Counted from the stretch's first letter, positions 7,924 through 17,791 are shown. The stretch: DNA of 64,000 bases from Acidobacteriota bacterium (GCA_013289695.1 JABCZK010000014.1:1-64000); one strand, 5' to 3'. Translations and numbers: made by a program. Notes: generated by a model from the sequence alone, not told the origin.

Positions 7924-8814
7924 ATGTCCACACCAGCTGTTTCACCGAAAGTAGCAGAGATTCGCCTGGCACATTCGCCGGACAGCGACGACGCGTTCAT
8001 GTTCTACGCGCTGGCGACGGGGAAAGTCCGTCTGCCGGGCGTGAAGTTCGAGCACATTTTGTCGGACATCGAGTCGCTGAACCAGGCGGCGAAAAAAGAA
8101 GCGTATGACGTGACGGCGATCAGTTTTTATGCCTATCCGTTTGTGGCGGATAAATATGTTTTGATGGATTGCGGCGCGAGCTTCGGCGAAGGATACGGGC
8201 CGATCGTCGTATCCGGGCATCCGATCAAGAAAAATGAATTGGCCGGGCGCAAAATCGCAATTCCGGGGATGCTGACGACTTCTTATCTGGCACTGAAACT
8301 TTTTGAGCCCAACGTCGCGACGGTGACGATGCCCTTCGACAAGATTCTGGATGCGGTGCAGAACAAGGAAGTGGAAGCTGGGCTGCTGATTCACGAAGGG
8401 CAATTGCTTTTCTCGCAGATGGGGCTGCATCGCGTGGTGGATCTGGGCCAATGGTGGCAGGAACAAACCGGATTGCCGCTGCCGCTGGGCGCGAATGCCA
8501 TTCGCCGGAAGCTGGGCGAGGATTTGGGGCGGCAAGTATCACGCGTGATTCGCGAGAGCGTTTTGTACGCGCTGGATCATCGCGAGGCGGCGCTGAATTA
8601 CGCGCTGCAATTTGCGCGCGATATGGACCCGACCTTGGCCGACAAATTCGTGGGAATGTATGTCAACCGCTGGACGCTGGATTACGGCGAAGAAGGACGC
8701 CGGGCCGTGCGCGAATTGCTGGCGCGCGGCGCCGCGGCGGGTCTGCTTCCCGGCAACGTGCCGGTGGAATTTCTGAGCAGCACGGTGAGCGAAACGCCTT
8801 CACGAACCGCCTAA
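7924..8814 (+). CDS. mqnD: 1,4-dihydroxy-6-naphthoate synthase, futalosine menaquinone pathway
   Basis: 296 residues with a periplasmic-binding-protein-like fold. The enzyme converts cyclic dehypoxanthine futalosine to 1,4-dihydroxy-6-naphthoate. Signatures are AHSPDSDDAFMFYAL at the start, the TTSYLAL segment, IHEGQLLF, and DLGQWWQEQTGLPLPLG, the strongest MqnD marker. The ATG at 7924 puts the conserved N-terminus at the right distance; a GTG at 7888 would add 12 residues with poor ribosome-site spacing. Other mqn genes are not in the window. MqnA is an alternative paralogue but lacks the WWQEQTGLPLP pattern. Confidence 0.88.
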   Translation: MSTPAVSPKVAEIRLAHSPDSDDAFMFYALATGKVRLPGVKFEHILSDIESLNQAAKKEAYDVTAISFYAYPFVADKYVLMDCGASFGEGYGPIVVSGHPIKKNELAGRKIAIPGMLTTSYLALKLFEPNVATVTMPFDKILDAVQNKEVEAGLLIHEGQLLFSQMGLHRVVDLGQWWQEQTGLPLPLGANAIRRKLGEDLGRQVSRVIRESVLYALDHREAALNYALQFARDMDPTLADKFVGMYVNRWTLDYGEEGRRAVRELLARGAAAGLLPGNVPVEFLSSTVSETPSRTA

Positions 8815-8907
8815 CGCCGAAAAACTCGAACTGCAGCGCGGGTAACTGCCATTGCGCTTCAGGCGCGCGGAGAAATGCTCGCGCCCTTCCTGCCAGCCAG
8901 CTTCAGG

Positions 8908-8913
8908 TAAAAT
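8908..8913 (+). promoter_or_regulatory. -10-like TAAAAT directly before metH
   Basis: TAAAAT ends 10 bp before the metH ATG and no ribosome site lies between, which fits a leaderless or near-leaderless metH transcript. I see no cobalamin riboswitch features upstream. Confidence 0.4.
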
Positions 8914-8923
8914 TATCGAACCC

Positions 8924-11900
8924 ATGAGCAAACTGATCCAACAGGGCCTGGCCCTTCGCGAATTGCTCCGTGAACGCATCCTGATACTGGATGGCGCGAT
9001 GGGGACTATGCTGCAACAGGCCAATCTGACGGCCGAGGATTTCGGCGGCCCGGATCTGGAAGGCTGCAACGAGAACCTAGTGTTGAGCCGGCCGGACGTA
9101 GTGTTGGAAATCCACTGCAAATATCTGCATGCGGGCTCGGACATCATCGAGACGAATTCATTTGGCAGCACGCCAGTGGTGCTGGCGGAATACGGATTGG
9201 GCGAGGAAGCTCGCCGCATAAGCCGCGTGGCCGCGGAACTGGCGCGCAAAGCCGCGGATCGATTTTCCAGGCCGGGCAAGCCGCGGTTTGTGGCGGGATC
9301 CATGGGTCCCACGACGCGAGCGATCAGCGTGACCGGCGGAATCACGTTCGAGCAGCTGCGCAATAATTATTACGAGCAAGCCAGCGGACTGATGGAAGGC
9401 GGTGCGGACATGCTGCTGCTGGAAACCTGCCAGGACACGCGCAACATCAAGGCCGGTTTGCTGGCGATTCAGGAATTGGCGCGCGAGTTGGGCGCGCCGA
9501 TTCCGCTGATGGTTTCGGTGACGATCGAAGCGATGGGCACGATGCTGGCAGGTCAAGGCATCGAGGCGTTGTGGGCTTCGCTGGATCACGTGGATTTAAT
9601 CTCGCTCGGATTGAATTGCGCCACCGGCCCGGAATTTATGACGGACCACCTGCGCACTCTGCAAGGTCTCACGAATCGCGCAGTTTCCTGCTACCCGAAC
9701 GCGGGGCTGCCCAACGAGGAGGGCTTGTACCAGGAGACGCCGACCTCGCTGACGGACCAGCTGGAGAGATTTATAGATCGCGGGTGGCTGAATATTGTGG
9801 GCGGATGCTGCGGGACTACCGAGAAGCACATTCGCGCGATCGCGCAGATGGCCGAGGGGAAAAAGCCGCGGCGGACGCCGGAAGCCAATCACCGGGCCGT
9901 GTATTCCGGGATTGAGATCATCGAAGCGGAAGAGAGCACGCGTCCGTTGATTGTGGGCGAACGCACCAACGTGATTGGTTCCCGACTGTTCAAGAATTTG
10001 GTGGCCGCCGAACAGTGGGAAGAGGCTACGGAAATTGCGCGACGACAGGTGAAGAGCGGCGCACACATTGTGGACGTCTGCCTGCAGAGCACGGATCGCG
10101 AGGAACTGAACGATATTCCACCGTTCTACGAGCAGCTAATCCGCAAGATCAAAGCGCCGATCATGATTGACACCACGGATGCGCGCGGCGTGGAGCTAGC
10201 GCTCACTTATTGCCAGGGCAAAAGCATCATCAATTCGATCAACCTCGAAGATGGCGAAGAAAAATTCGAAAAGATATGCCCGCTGGCGCGCACGTACGGC
10301 GCGGCGCTGATCGTGGGCTGCATTGACGAGGATCCGGCGCAAGCGCAGGCGTTCACGCGTGAACGCAAGCTAGAAATCGCGGGACGTTCGCACAAATTGC
10401 TCACCGAAAAATTCGGCATCCACGCCGAGAATATTATTTTCGATCCGCTGGTATTTCCATGCGCCACGGGCGATGAGAATTATATCGGCGGGGCGGTGGA
10501 AACCATCGAAGGCATACGGCTGGTGAAGCAGCACATTCCTTATGTGCGCACGGTGCTGGGAATTTCAAACGTGTCGTTCGGGCTGCCGGTGGGCGCGCGT
10601 GAAGTGGTGAACTCGGTCTTTCTGTATCACTGTACGAAGGCGGGGCTGGACCTGGCGATCGTGAACGCGGAGCGTATCGAGCGCTTCGGATCCATTCCCG
10701 ACCGCGAGCGGAAGCTGGCCGAGGACTTGCTTTTCAACAAGCCGCCGACGGAAATTCCCGACGGCGTGCCCGACGCCGCACTGCTCCACGGCGCGCCTAG
10801 CGATTGGCGCGAGCAATCGCGCGAACAGAAGGCTGCCATCAATCAGTTTCACATCGCCGCAATCGCCGAGCATTTTCGCGGCACGGGAGCGCGCAAGAAA
10901 GAGCGCGCGGCGGACTTGCCGCTGGACGAGCGGCTGGCGAATTACATTATCGAAGGCTCGAAAGATGGGCTGGTTGACGATCTCAATCGCAAGCTGGCGG
11001 AAAAAGTTGCTCCGCTTGACGTGATCAACGGCCCGCTGATGGCCGGGATGGGCGAAGTGGGCCGCCTCTTCAACAACAACGAGCTGATCGTTGCCGAAGT
11101 GTTGCAATCCGCCGAAGCCATGAAGGCTGCCGTGGGCCATCTGGAACAATTCATGGAGAAGGCGGACACGGAAAAGCGCGCGAAAGTGATGCTGGCCACA
11201 GTGAAGGGCGACGTCCACGACATCGGGAAAAATCTGGTCGAGATTATTTTGAAAAATAACGGCTACGACGTGATCAACCTAGGAATCAAGGTCCCGCCCG
11301 AGGAGCTGATCCGCGCGCATCGCGAACACAAGCCGGACGCCATCGGACTTTCGGGACTGCTGGTGAAAAGCGCACAGCAGATGGTGATTACCGCGAGCGA
11401 CTTGCGCGAAGCCGGAATCACTGTGCCGTTGCTCGTGGGCGGCGCGGCGCTCTCCGATAAATTTACGCGCTTGAAAATTGCGCCGCAATACAGCCAGGCG
11501 GTTTGCTACGCGAAGGACGCGATGACCGGCTTGCGTCTGATGAATGAACTGAGCGACCCGGTTCGACGGGACAACGTCCTGCAGCAGCACACGCACGTGG
11601 GGACTGCTGTGCTGGACGAACCAGCACCCGTCGCGCAGGAACCTGCAGGGGAGGAGCGCTCGCCGCGCATTCGCATTGATTTGGCGATTCCTCCGGTCGC
11701 CTACGTCGACCGGAAGGTGCGCGACGTTCCGGATTTGCACGAGGTCTGGAGCTACATCAATCCGTTCATGCTCTTCGGGCGGCATCTGGGCTTTCGCGGG
11801 AATTTCGAGAAAGCGCTGGCGGAACACGATGTGCGCGCGATCGAATTGAACCAGAACATGGAGGAAGTAAAGCAACAGGCGACCGAATTCATGAAAATCG

Positions 11901-12478
11901 GCGCCGTGTGGCAATTCTTCGAAGCCGAGGGGCGCGGAAATTCCATCGCGCTATTTGCGCCGGGAGAAAACGCGCCGGCCCATACTTTTCATTTTCAGCG
12001 GCAGCGGGTGGGCGACAAGCTTTGCCTAAGCGACTATGTGCTGCCGCCGCAAAATGGCGCGCGCGACCATGTGGCGTTGTTCGTGGTTACCGCGGGCGCG
12101 CGCATCCGCGAAAAATCGGAAGAAGCCAAAGCGGCTGGACGCTATCTCTACTCGCACGGTCTGCAGGCTCTGGCGATCGAGACCGCGGAAGCTTGCGCCG
12201 AATGGCTGCATCGCCGCATCCGCGAGGATTGGGGCTTCCCCGATTCGCCGGCGATGACCATGCCGGAGCGTTTCACGTCGCGTTATCGCGGCAAGCGCTA
12301 CAGCTTTGGTTACCCGGCGTGCCCGAATCTCGAGGATCAAGCCGGCATCTGGTTGCTGTTGCGGCCGGAGGCGATTGGCGTGCATTTGACGGAAGGAATG
12401 ATGATGGATCCCGAGGCCAGCGTGAGCGCGTTGGTGTTCCACCATCCCGATTGCACGTATTTTTCAGTCGGGGAATGA
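8924..12478 (+). CDS. metH: Cobalamin-dependent methionine synthase
   Basis: 1184 residues, the normal full length. Domains in order are homocysteine binding with zinc ligands Cys232 (GLNCATG), Cys295 and Cys296 (GGCCGT); pterin binding from about 340 (GERTNVIGSRLF); the B12 helical cap and Rossmann domain with axial His765 in DVHDIG and the GLSGLLVKS loop; and the SAM-dependent reactivation domain from about 900, ending with the YPACPNLEDQ segment. It transfers the methyl group of methyltetrahydrofolate to homocysteine. The ATG at 8924 gives the standard N-terminus; the 24 codons upstream in frame are not family-like. The next gene is a core-MetE relative. Confidence 0.97.
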   Translation: MSKLIQQGLALRELLRERILILDGAMGTMLQQANLTAEDFGGPDLEGCNENLVLSRPDVVLEIHCKYLHAGSDIIETNSFGSTPVVLAEYGLGEEARRISRVAAELARKAADRFSRPGKPRFVAGSMGPTTRAISVTGGITFEQLRNNYYEQASGLMEGGADMLLLETCQDTRNIKAGLLAIQELARELGAPIPLMVSVTIEAMGTMLAGQGIEALWASLDHVDLISLGLNCATGPEFMTDHLRTLQGLTNRAVSCYPNAGLPNEEGLYQETPTSLTDQLERFIDRGWLNIVGGCCGTTEKHIRAIAQMAEGKKPRRTPEANHRAVYSGIEIIEAEESTRPLIVGERTNVIGSRLFKNLVAAEQWEEATEIARRQVKSGAHIVDVCLQSTDREELNDIPPFYEQLIRKIKAPIMIDTTDARGVELALTYCQGKSIINSINLEDGEEKFEKICPLARTYGAALIVGCIDEDPAQAQAFTRERKLEIAGRSHKLLTEKFGIHAENIIFDPLVFPCATGDENYIGGAVETIEGIRLVKQHIPYVRTVLGISNVSFGLPVGAREVVNSVFLYHCTKAGLDLAIVNAERIERFGSIPDRERKLAEDLLFNKPPTEIPDGVPDAALLHGAPSDWREQSREQKAAINQFHIAAIAEHFRGTGARKKERAADLPLDERLANYIIEGSKDGLVDDLNRKLAEKVAPLDVINGPLMAGMGEVGRLFNNNELIVAEVLQSAEAMKAAVGHLEQFMEKADTEKRAKVMLATVKGDVHDIGKNLVEIILKNNGYDVINLGIKVPPEELIRAHREHKPDAIGLSGLLVKSAQQMVITASDLREAGITVPLLVGGAALSDKFTRLKIAPQYSQAVCYAKDAMTGLRLMNELSDPVRRDNVLQQHTHVGTAVLDEPAPVAQEPAGEERSPRIRIDLAIPPVAYVDRKVRDVPDLHEVWSYINPFMLFGRHLGFRGNFEKALAEHDVRAIELNQNMEEVKQQATEFMKIGAVWQFFEAEGRGNSIALFAPGENAPAHTFHFQRQRVGDKLCLSDYVLPPQNGARDHVALFVVTAGARIREKSEEAKAAGRYLYSHGLQALAIETAEACAEWLHRRIREDWGFPDSPAMTMPERFTSRYRGKRYSFGYPACPNLEDQAGIWLLLRPEAIGVHLTEGMMMDPEASVSALVFHHPDCTYFSVGE

Positions 12479-12579
12479 CCCGCCAACTTTGCGGCCGACT
12501 TTCCGCACTGCCCTTGACGCTTCTCCGTGTTTCGACTAAGTTTCTTCCAGTTTAGCGCGTTGATTCCGAGGGTGTTTCT

Positions 12580-13647
12580 ATGAGCGGCATCTCCCCAGGT
12601 CTGTATCTTTCGAGCACGGGAAGCTATCCACGCGTGGGAGATGCTCCGGAGCTGCAACTTTTGCAGCGCATCATCGCGGCGCTGGACCGCGGCGAGCGAA
12701 CTACCGCCGACGTGCTCGACGCGCAGAACACCGTAACGCGCGGCGCCATCGCCGACCAAGTGAAGGCCGGGCTCGACATCGTGACCGACGGGCAAATCCG
12801 CTGGAACGACCCGATTTCGTACCTGGCCGCAAAACTGGACAACATTGAACTGCAGGGCTTAGTTCCGTTTTTCGATACGGAAAAATTTTGCAGGCAGCCG
12901 CTGTTCACGGGAATGCCGCTACGGCGCGGCAATCTGGTCGTCGCGGAATACAGCTTCGCGCGCAATGCTCTGGGACACTTGCCTACGCCGGCGAACAAGG
13001 CCGGAAAACTGGCCATCAAGCCGGTCTTGACCGGGCCGTACACACTCGCGAAATTTTCGCTCTCCGGACGCACCGATAATGGCGGCGCCGGCACGCCTGC
13101 GACGCTGGAAGCTCGCGCCATCGCGTACGGCGAGATATTGGCGCCCGAGATCGAAGCGCTTTCGCAGTGCGGCGCGGAAATGATTCAGATTGACGAGCCG
13201 GCCATCCTGCGCAATCCCGGCGAGTGGGCCATTTTCGAGTGCGCACTCCAGCCGTTGCTGCAGGCGCGGGACAAAGCGAAGAAAACCAATCGCAAACTGG
13301 AGCTGGCGCTGTATGTATATTTCGACGACTGCGCGCCGTTGTACGAAAAACTGCTGGAGCTGTCGGTAGATATCCTCGGCGTTGATTTTGTTTCCAGCCC
13401 CAAGCTGGACGACATGGTCATGGCCCTCGGCTCGCCGAAACCACTCGCGTTCGGCTTGGTGGATGGCCGCAACAAACAGATGGAGCAGGCGGCTGATCTT
13501 GCGCGTCAGCTGCAACGCTTGTTCCCGCGAATTCAAGGAGACAGAGCTTACCTGGGGCCCTCTTGCGGCTTGGAATACTTGACCAGCGAAGCGGCGCGCG
13601 CGAAATTCGCGTTGCTCCCAAGGATACTCGCGGAATTGAACGGCTGA
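12580..13647 (+). CDS. Core-MetE-like (UROD/MetE superfamily) protein with altered metal site
   Basis: 355 residues covering only the catalytic TIM barrel of MetE, as in archaeal or folate-independent core-MetE proteins. Family segments seen are STGSYPR, TDGQ-x-RW, LTGPYT (150-155), QIDEPA (203-208) and LGPSCGLEYL with Cys329. Where the zinc ligands H-x-C and E normally sit, spacing places Tyr245/Tyr247 and Asp269, so only Cys329 of the usual four ligands is kept. It may therefore not be a standard methionine synthase. GAGGGTG lies 6-7 nt before the ATG. It is 101 bp behind metH, in the same direction, suggesting a methyl-transfer or sulfur-related role. Confidence 0.8.
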   Translation: MSGISPGLYLSSTGSYPRVGDAPELQLLQRIIAALDRGERTTADVLDAQNTVTRGAIADQVKAGLDIVTDGQIRWNDPISYLAAKLDNIELQGLVPFFDTEKFCRQPLFTGMPLRRGNLVVAEYSFARNALGHLPTPANKAGKLAIKPVLTGPYTLAKFSLSGRTDNGGAGTPATLEARAIAYGEILAPEIEALSQCGAEMIQIDEPAILRNPGEWAIFECALQPLLQARDKAKKTNRKLELALYVYFDDCAPLYEKLLELSVDILGVDFVSSPKLDDMVMALGSPKPLAFGLVDGRNKQMEQAADLARQLQRLFPRIQGDRAYLGPSCGLEYLTSEAARAKFALLPRILAELNG

Positions 13648-13885
13648 AGCACGGTTGGGTTCACGAATGGAAAGCCGCATCAGGAACACGAGTGGCGGCG
13701 GCACACGGTTCCCGAAATGGAACTGCCCCGCCAGATTAACTTACGCTAGGACCACAACGTTAGGCGCGATTCGCAGTTCGCTAAGGGGTTCAGGCGCGTT
13801 CCTCACGTGAAGAAACACTTCCGTTTGGTACCTCAAGAAACGTTGCCGCTTTGGAAACCCTGTTTCTGACACCGGTCGTTGGTGC

Positions 13886-13891
13886 TAGTAT
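13886..13891 (+). promoter_or_regulatory. Extended -10 (TGC-TAGTAT) placing the start of transcription at the ATG
   Basis: TAGTAT preceded by TGC lies 7 bp before the ATG at 13899, with no ribosome site between. The same arrangement recurs before the paralogue at 14271. Confidence 0.5.
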
Positions 13892-13898
13892 CCGGACA

Positions 13899-14135
13899 AT
13901 GCCCAGCGAAATCGCGGAACGCGCAGAGGCGCGGTCGACGGAGCCTGGTTCGTTACCGGAAGTGCTCTCTTCCGCGGAGCGAGCGGCTGGCGCGAAGATA
14001 CTGCACGGGCCCGACCCTTCGGTTCACATGCTGGGCTTGCCGCTATCGCATCCGCATCTCGGGCGATGGGTGGCACTGGCGATCCTGGCGGGCGCAATCG
14101 TGGCATTGACGTTGGTGGGAATCTTGGCACGCTAG
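13899..14135 (+). CDS. Small tail-anchored membrane protein, tandem copy 1
   Basis: 78 residues from the ATG at 13899. The first 50 or so are acidic/polar (MPSEIAERAEAR...), then comes a single C-terminal membrane helix (about 54-77) ending LVGILAR. There is no signal peptide, so a cytosol-facing N-terminus with a C-terminal anchor is expected. It resembles the next gene in size, layout, C-terminal LVGI-A motif and upstream sequence, so the two are probably a tandem duplication. Function unknown. Confidence 0.6.
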   Translation: MPSEIAERAEARSTEPGSLPEVLSSAERAAGAKILHGPDPSVHMLGLPLSHPHLGRWVALAILAGAIVALTLVGILAR

Positions 14136-14257
14136 CGCACGATTCGATTCGAATGCGCCGAGTTCTCTCGTCCCGAATCATCGAAAGCTGAATACCGGCG
14201 ACTTTCCCCGACACTTTTCGCGCACGCCTTCTCTTGCCGTGCGCTTTTCCTCGGTGC

Positions 14258-14263
14258 TAGCAT
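14258..14263 (+). promoter_or_regulatory. -10-like TGC-TAGCAT before tandem copy 2
   Basis: TAGCAT preceded by TGC lies 7 bp before the GTG at 14271, the same position as in copy 1. This supports both the start choice and shared leaderless-type expression. Confidence 0.45.
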
Positions 14264-14270
14264 CGTGGCC

Positions 14271-14504
14271 GTGCCTCACGAATTCAGCGACGATCCACGC
14301 GAGCCGGCCAAGGCGCTTGCTGCGGATCGAGCTGAACGCCAACCCGTCGAAGATACCGGAGAGGATTCGCTGGACTTTGCGGAGCCCGCAGAACCGCCGC
14401 GCGGGCTGATGCGCAAGCGTCCGCACGTCGCGGTGTGGATTCTGGCGGCGTTGTTGCTAGGCGGATTAATCGCTCTGATACTCGTGGGAATTGCTGCCGA
14501 TTGA
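14271..14504 (+). CDS. Small tail-anchored membrane protein, tandem copy 2
   Basis: 77 residues from a GTG start (an alternative GTG at 14265 adds two residues). An acidic N-terminal region (MPHEFSDDPREPAKA..., with EDTGEDSLDFAEPAE) is followed by basic MRKRPH and one C-terminal membrane helix ending LVGIAAD. It starts 135 bp after copy 1 ends and shares its layout and the GGTGCTAG-x-AT promoter-like sequence. Function unknown; the basic residues before the helix favour a cytosolic N-terminus. Confidence 0.6.
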   Translation: MPHEFSDDPREPAKALAADRAERQPVEDTGEDSLDFAEPAEPPRGLMRKRPHVAVWILAALLLGGLIALILVGIAAD

Positions 14505-14607
14505 CACTGACTTCCCTGCGCTCCTGCACCGCCTCCGGCATGCGCTTACGTGCTATTGACGGAATTGCTTTTTCCATTGACCATAGTGTTCCGCCTCCGA
14601 GGGCCGA

Positions 14608-15447
14608 ATGCAGCGCATCCTATCCACTTACCGGTTTGCAAACCAACCGCTTGGCGCGGCTCTGCTGGCGGAAATCGCGCAGGCCGGATTTTCGGCGGTG
14701 GAAATTTTCTGCGCCTCGCAGCATTTCAGTTATCGCGAGCCGCAACGAGTGCGCGAGATCGGGGATGCGCTGGACGAATATCGCCTGGGACTGCATTCGA
14801 TTCATTCGCCGACCGACCGCGACCACTCGCCCGGCCGCGAGAGCGGCGTGGTGATTTCCATTTCCGACCCAGAGCGCATCCGCCGCTTGGATGCGGTGGA
14901 CGAGATTAAGCGCGTACTGGACATCGCGGAGCAAGTTCCATTCCAGTATCTGATCCAACATATCGGGCATGGCAGGCAGGCGACGGATCCGCGCAAACTA
15001 GACGCGGCCTTCACTTCGCTGGAGAGTCTCTCCATGTTTGCGAAGGCGCGCGGCGTGACGATTGCGCTGGAAAACACGCCGGACGAGCTTGGCGCCCCGG
15101 CTTCGCTGCAGCATTTCATCACCGATACTCATTTGCATGATTTGAAGCTGTGTTTCGACATCGGCCACGCACACATCGAAGAGGGAGCGCAGGCCAGCTT
15201 TGACGCGATGCGCGAGCGCGTCGTGACCACACACATTCACGACAACCACGGCGACAAGGACGAGCATCTGCTGCCCTTCGAAGGGACGATTGATTGGGAT
15301 GCGGTACTTGCGGGGTTCGCAGCCGCGCCGGTGGCGCTACCTCTTGTTTTCGAAATCAAGGCACACGCGGGCGCGACGGCGCCGCCGCTTGAAAAGATTC
15401 GCGAGGTCTGCGACAGGCTGGAAGAAAAATTCGAGGCTCAGAAGTAG
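14608..15447 (+). CDS. Sugar phosphate isomerase/epimerase-type TIM barrel protein
   Basis: 279 residues of the xylose-isomerase-like / AP-endonuclease-2 fold. Candidate metal-binding segments are LHSIHSP, the glutamate in [41 protein letters not shown] and the late glutamate in VFEIKAH, all at positions typical of the family. Substrate class (sugar, inositol derivative, hydroxypyruvate) cannot be fixed from sequence. GAGGG is 5 nt before the ATG. It lies upstream of asnS in the same direction. Confidence 0.88.
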   Translation: MQRILSTYRFANQPLGAALLAEIAQAGFSAVEIFCASQHFSYREPQRVREIGDALDEYRLGLHSIHSPTDRDHSPGRESGVVISISDPERIRRLDAVDEIKRVLDIAEQVPFQYLIQHIGHGRQATDPRKLDAAFTSLESLSMFAKARGVTIALENTPDELGAPASLQHFITDTHLHDLKLCFDIGHAHIEEGAQASFDAMRERVVTTHIHDNHGDKDEHLLPFEGTIDWDAVLAGFAAAPVALPLVFEIKAHAGATAPPLEKIREVCDRLEEKFEAQK

Positions 15448-15514
15448 GGCGCGGGGCAGATGCAGCGGTACATGCCAAAATAGTTCGCGGCCAATAATCC
15501 AACGGAAAAATTAC

Positions 15515-16840
15515 ATGACCCAGGAAGCGCAGGCAGCGGTTCCAATTATCAGTATCGAGCGAGCGGGCGCGCACGCTGGCGGCACCGTCACCATTCGTGG
15601 CTGGCTGTACAATCTGCGCGAGTCGGGAAAACTGTTGTTCCCGATTTTCCGAGACGGCACAGGCATCATGCAGGGAGTGGTCTCGCAGAAGGAGCGTCCC
15701 GAAGTTTTCGGCGCGCTCAAGGGGCTGCCACAGGAATCCAGCGTGATCGCGACGGGCGCGATTCGCGCCGAACCACGAGCGCCGGGCGGATTCGAAATGG
15801 GCGTGAGCGCAATTGAAGTGGTGCAGCGCGTGGCAGATAGGGAGCCGTATCCGATTCAGTTGAAGGAGCATGGCGTTGATTTTCTGCTCGATCGGCGGCA
15901 TCTGTGGATTCGCACGCCGCGGCAGGCGGCGATTCTGCGCATCCGCGCGGAGGCCGAGCGTGCGGCGCGGAATTACATGGACGCGCAAGGTTACACGCTG
16001 ACGGATGCGCCGATTTTCACGCCCGCAGCCTGCGAAGGCACTACCACTCTATTTGAAGTGAATTACATTGACGATCAGAAGGCTTACTTAACGCAGTCCG
16101 GGCAGCTTTACGTCGAAGCGCTGGCGGCTGCGCTGGGCAAGGTCTATACGTTCGGTCCCACGTTTCGCGCGGAAAAATCGAAGACCCGGCGCCACCTGAC
16201 GGAATTTTGGATGCTTGAGCCGGAGGCCGCCTACGCGCATCTCGAGGACATGATCCAGCTCGCGGAGGGGCTGGTGAGCGCTGTAGTGCAGTCAGTGGCG
16301 AAAAATCGCACGCGGGAGCTGGGGATGATCGAGCGGGACGTGGCGTCCTTGCAGAAAATCACGCCGCCTTTTCCTCGCATCACCTACGACGACGCCATCA
16401 AAGTGCTGCAGAAGGCCGGGAACCCCGCAAAGTGGGGCGATGATTTCGGTGGCGACGAGGAAACGATTATTTCCAAGGAATTCGACCGGCCGGTGGTGAT
16501 TCACCGTTATCCAGCCGCGATGAAGGCTTTCTACATGGCGACGGATGCGGCGCGGCCGGAACTTTCGCTCAGTTTCGACATGATCGCGCCCGAAGGCTAC
16601 GGCGAAATTATCGGCGGCGGCGAGCGCCTGGCCGATTACGACACGCTGCTGCGGCGCCTTCGTGAGCACAATCTGCCCGAGGAATCGTTCCAGTGGTACC
16701 TGGATTTGCGGCGCTATGGCAGCGTGCCACATGCCGGTTTCGGCTTGGGCCTGGAGCGCACCGTCGCGTGGATATGCGGAACCGAGCACATTCGCGAGGT
16801 GATCCCCTTCCCACGGATGCTCTATCGAGTTTATCCTTAA
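15515..16840 (+). CDS. asnS: Asparaginyl-tRNA synthetase
   Basis: 441 residues, class IIb. An N-terminal OB-fold anticodon-binding domain (about 15-110: [18 protein letters not shown]) precedes the catalytic core, with motif 2 around [21 protein letters not shown] and motif 3 [15 protein letters not shown]. The [10 protein letters not shown] pattern is typical of AsnRS and unlike AspRS (FRDE-type). Direct charging of tRNA-Asn means the organism need not rely on GatCAB for Asn. The ATG at 15515 is the family-standard start; the long upstream frame is overlap with the preceding gene. Arginase follows after 39 bp. Confidence 0.95.
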   Translation: MTQEAQAAVPIISIERAGAHAGGTVTIRGWLYNLRESGKLLFPIFRDGTGIMQGVVSQKERPEVFGALKGLPQESSVIATGAIRAEPRAPGGFEMGVSAIEVVQRVADREPYPIQLKEHGVDFLLDRRHLWIRTPRQAAILRIRAEAERAARNYMDAQGYTLTDAPIFTPAACEGTTTLFEVNYIDDQKAYLTQSGQLYVEALAAALGKVYTFGPTFRAEKSKTRRHLTEFWMLEPEAAYAHLEDMIQLAEGLVSAVVQSVAKNRTRELGMIERDVASLQKITPPFPRITYDDAIKVLQKAGNPAKWGDDFGGDEETIISKEFDRPVVIHRYPAAMKAFYMATDAARPELSLSFDMIAPEGYGEIIGGGERLADYDTLLRRLREHNLPEESFQWYLDLRRYGSVPHAGFGLGLERTVAWICGTEHIREVIPFPRMLYRVYP

Positions 16841-16879
16841 GGTTCCCTCCCCCGTATTGGGGTCGCGAAAACAAAAACT

Positions 16880-17791
16880 ATGGCTGACAAAATTCGCATT
16901 ATCGGTGTGCCGATGGACCTGGGCGCGAGCCGCCGCGGCGTGGATATGGGCCCTTCCGCATTGCGCGTGGCGGGGTTGCAGGCGCGGCTGAAACAACTCG
17001 GGCGGCAAGTGGAAGATATCGGCAACGTGCAGGTGCCGCAGCCCGAAGAGCAACCCTACGGCGAGAAGCGTGCGCGTTATCTGGATGAAATTTCGCAGGC
17101 GTGCAAGGGCTTGGCGGACGCGGTGAAAAAAACTTTGGATGAGGACATGATTCCGCTGGTTCTCGGTGGCGATCATTCGATTGCGGTGGGCACAACCGCG
17201 GGCGCCGCGGCGCACTTCAACAAGGAATCGAAACGAGTGGGCGTGATTTGGTTGGACGCGCACGGCGATATGAATACGCCGGATTCTTCGCCTTCGGGCA
17301 ACGTGCACGGCATGCCGCTCGCGTCCATCATGGGTTTTGGCCCGCCGGAATTGACTGATCTGGCCGGCATCAAGCCGATGGTGGAACCGCGGAACGTGGT
17401 GTTGGTGGGGATTCGCGATCTGGACGCGAAAGAGCGGCGGCTGGTGAAAGATTCCGGCGTGCATATTTTCACGATGCGCGATATAGACGAGCGCGGCATG
17501 CGCGAGGTGATGTCTGAAGCGCTGCGATTTGCGGGCGACGACACCGCCGGAATCGTCGTGAGCCTGGATATGGACTTCGTGGATCCCAGCGACGCGCCGG
17601 GAGTGGGCACGCCTGTGCGCGGAGGGGTGACGTATCGCGAAGCGCATCTGGCGCTGGAAATGATCGCGGACAGCAAGCAGATGGTTTCGTTCGAGGTGGT
17701 GGAAGTAAATCCCGTGATTGATTTGCACAACACTACGGCGACGCTGGGCGTCGAACTGGTGCTCTCGGGCTTGGGGAAGAAAATCCTGTGA
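16880..17791 (+). CDS. rocF: Arginase
   Basis: 303 residues, ureohydrolase family; hydrolyses arginine to ornithine and urea. All manganese ligands are present: His99 (GGDHS), Asp126, His128 and Asp130 (DAHGD), and Asp230 and Asp232 (SLDMDFVDP). The substrate loop SPSGNVHGMPL is that of arginase rather than agmatinase, and the length matches the Bacillus type. It is located between asnS and ddl, probably in one transcript. Confidence 0.92.
   Translation: MADKIRIIGVPMDLGASRRGVDMGPSALRVAGLQARLKQLGRQVEDIGNVQVPQPEEQPYGEKRARYLDEISQACKGLADAVKKTLDEDMIPLVLGGDHSIAVGTTAGAAAHFNKESKRVGVIWLDAHGDMNTPDSSPSGNVHGMPLASIMGFGPPELTDLAGIKPMVEPRNVVLVGIRDLDAKERRLVKDSGVHIFTMRDIDERGMREVMSEALRFAGDDTAGIVVSLDMDFVDPSDAPGVGTPVRGGVTYREAHLALEMIADSKQMVSFEVVEVNPVIDLHNTTATLGVELVLSGLGKKIL

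Noticed and set aside
8815..8923. Cobalamin riboswitch before metH
   Set aside because: The gap to mqnD is short and I see no B12-box-like conserved segment or multi-helix fold.
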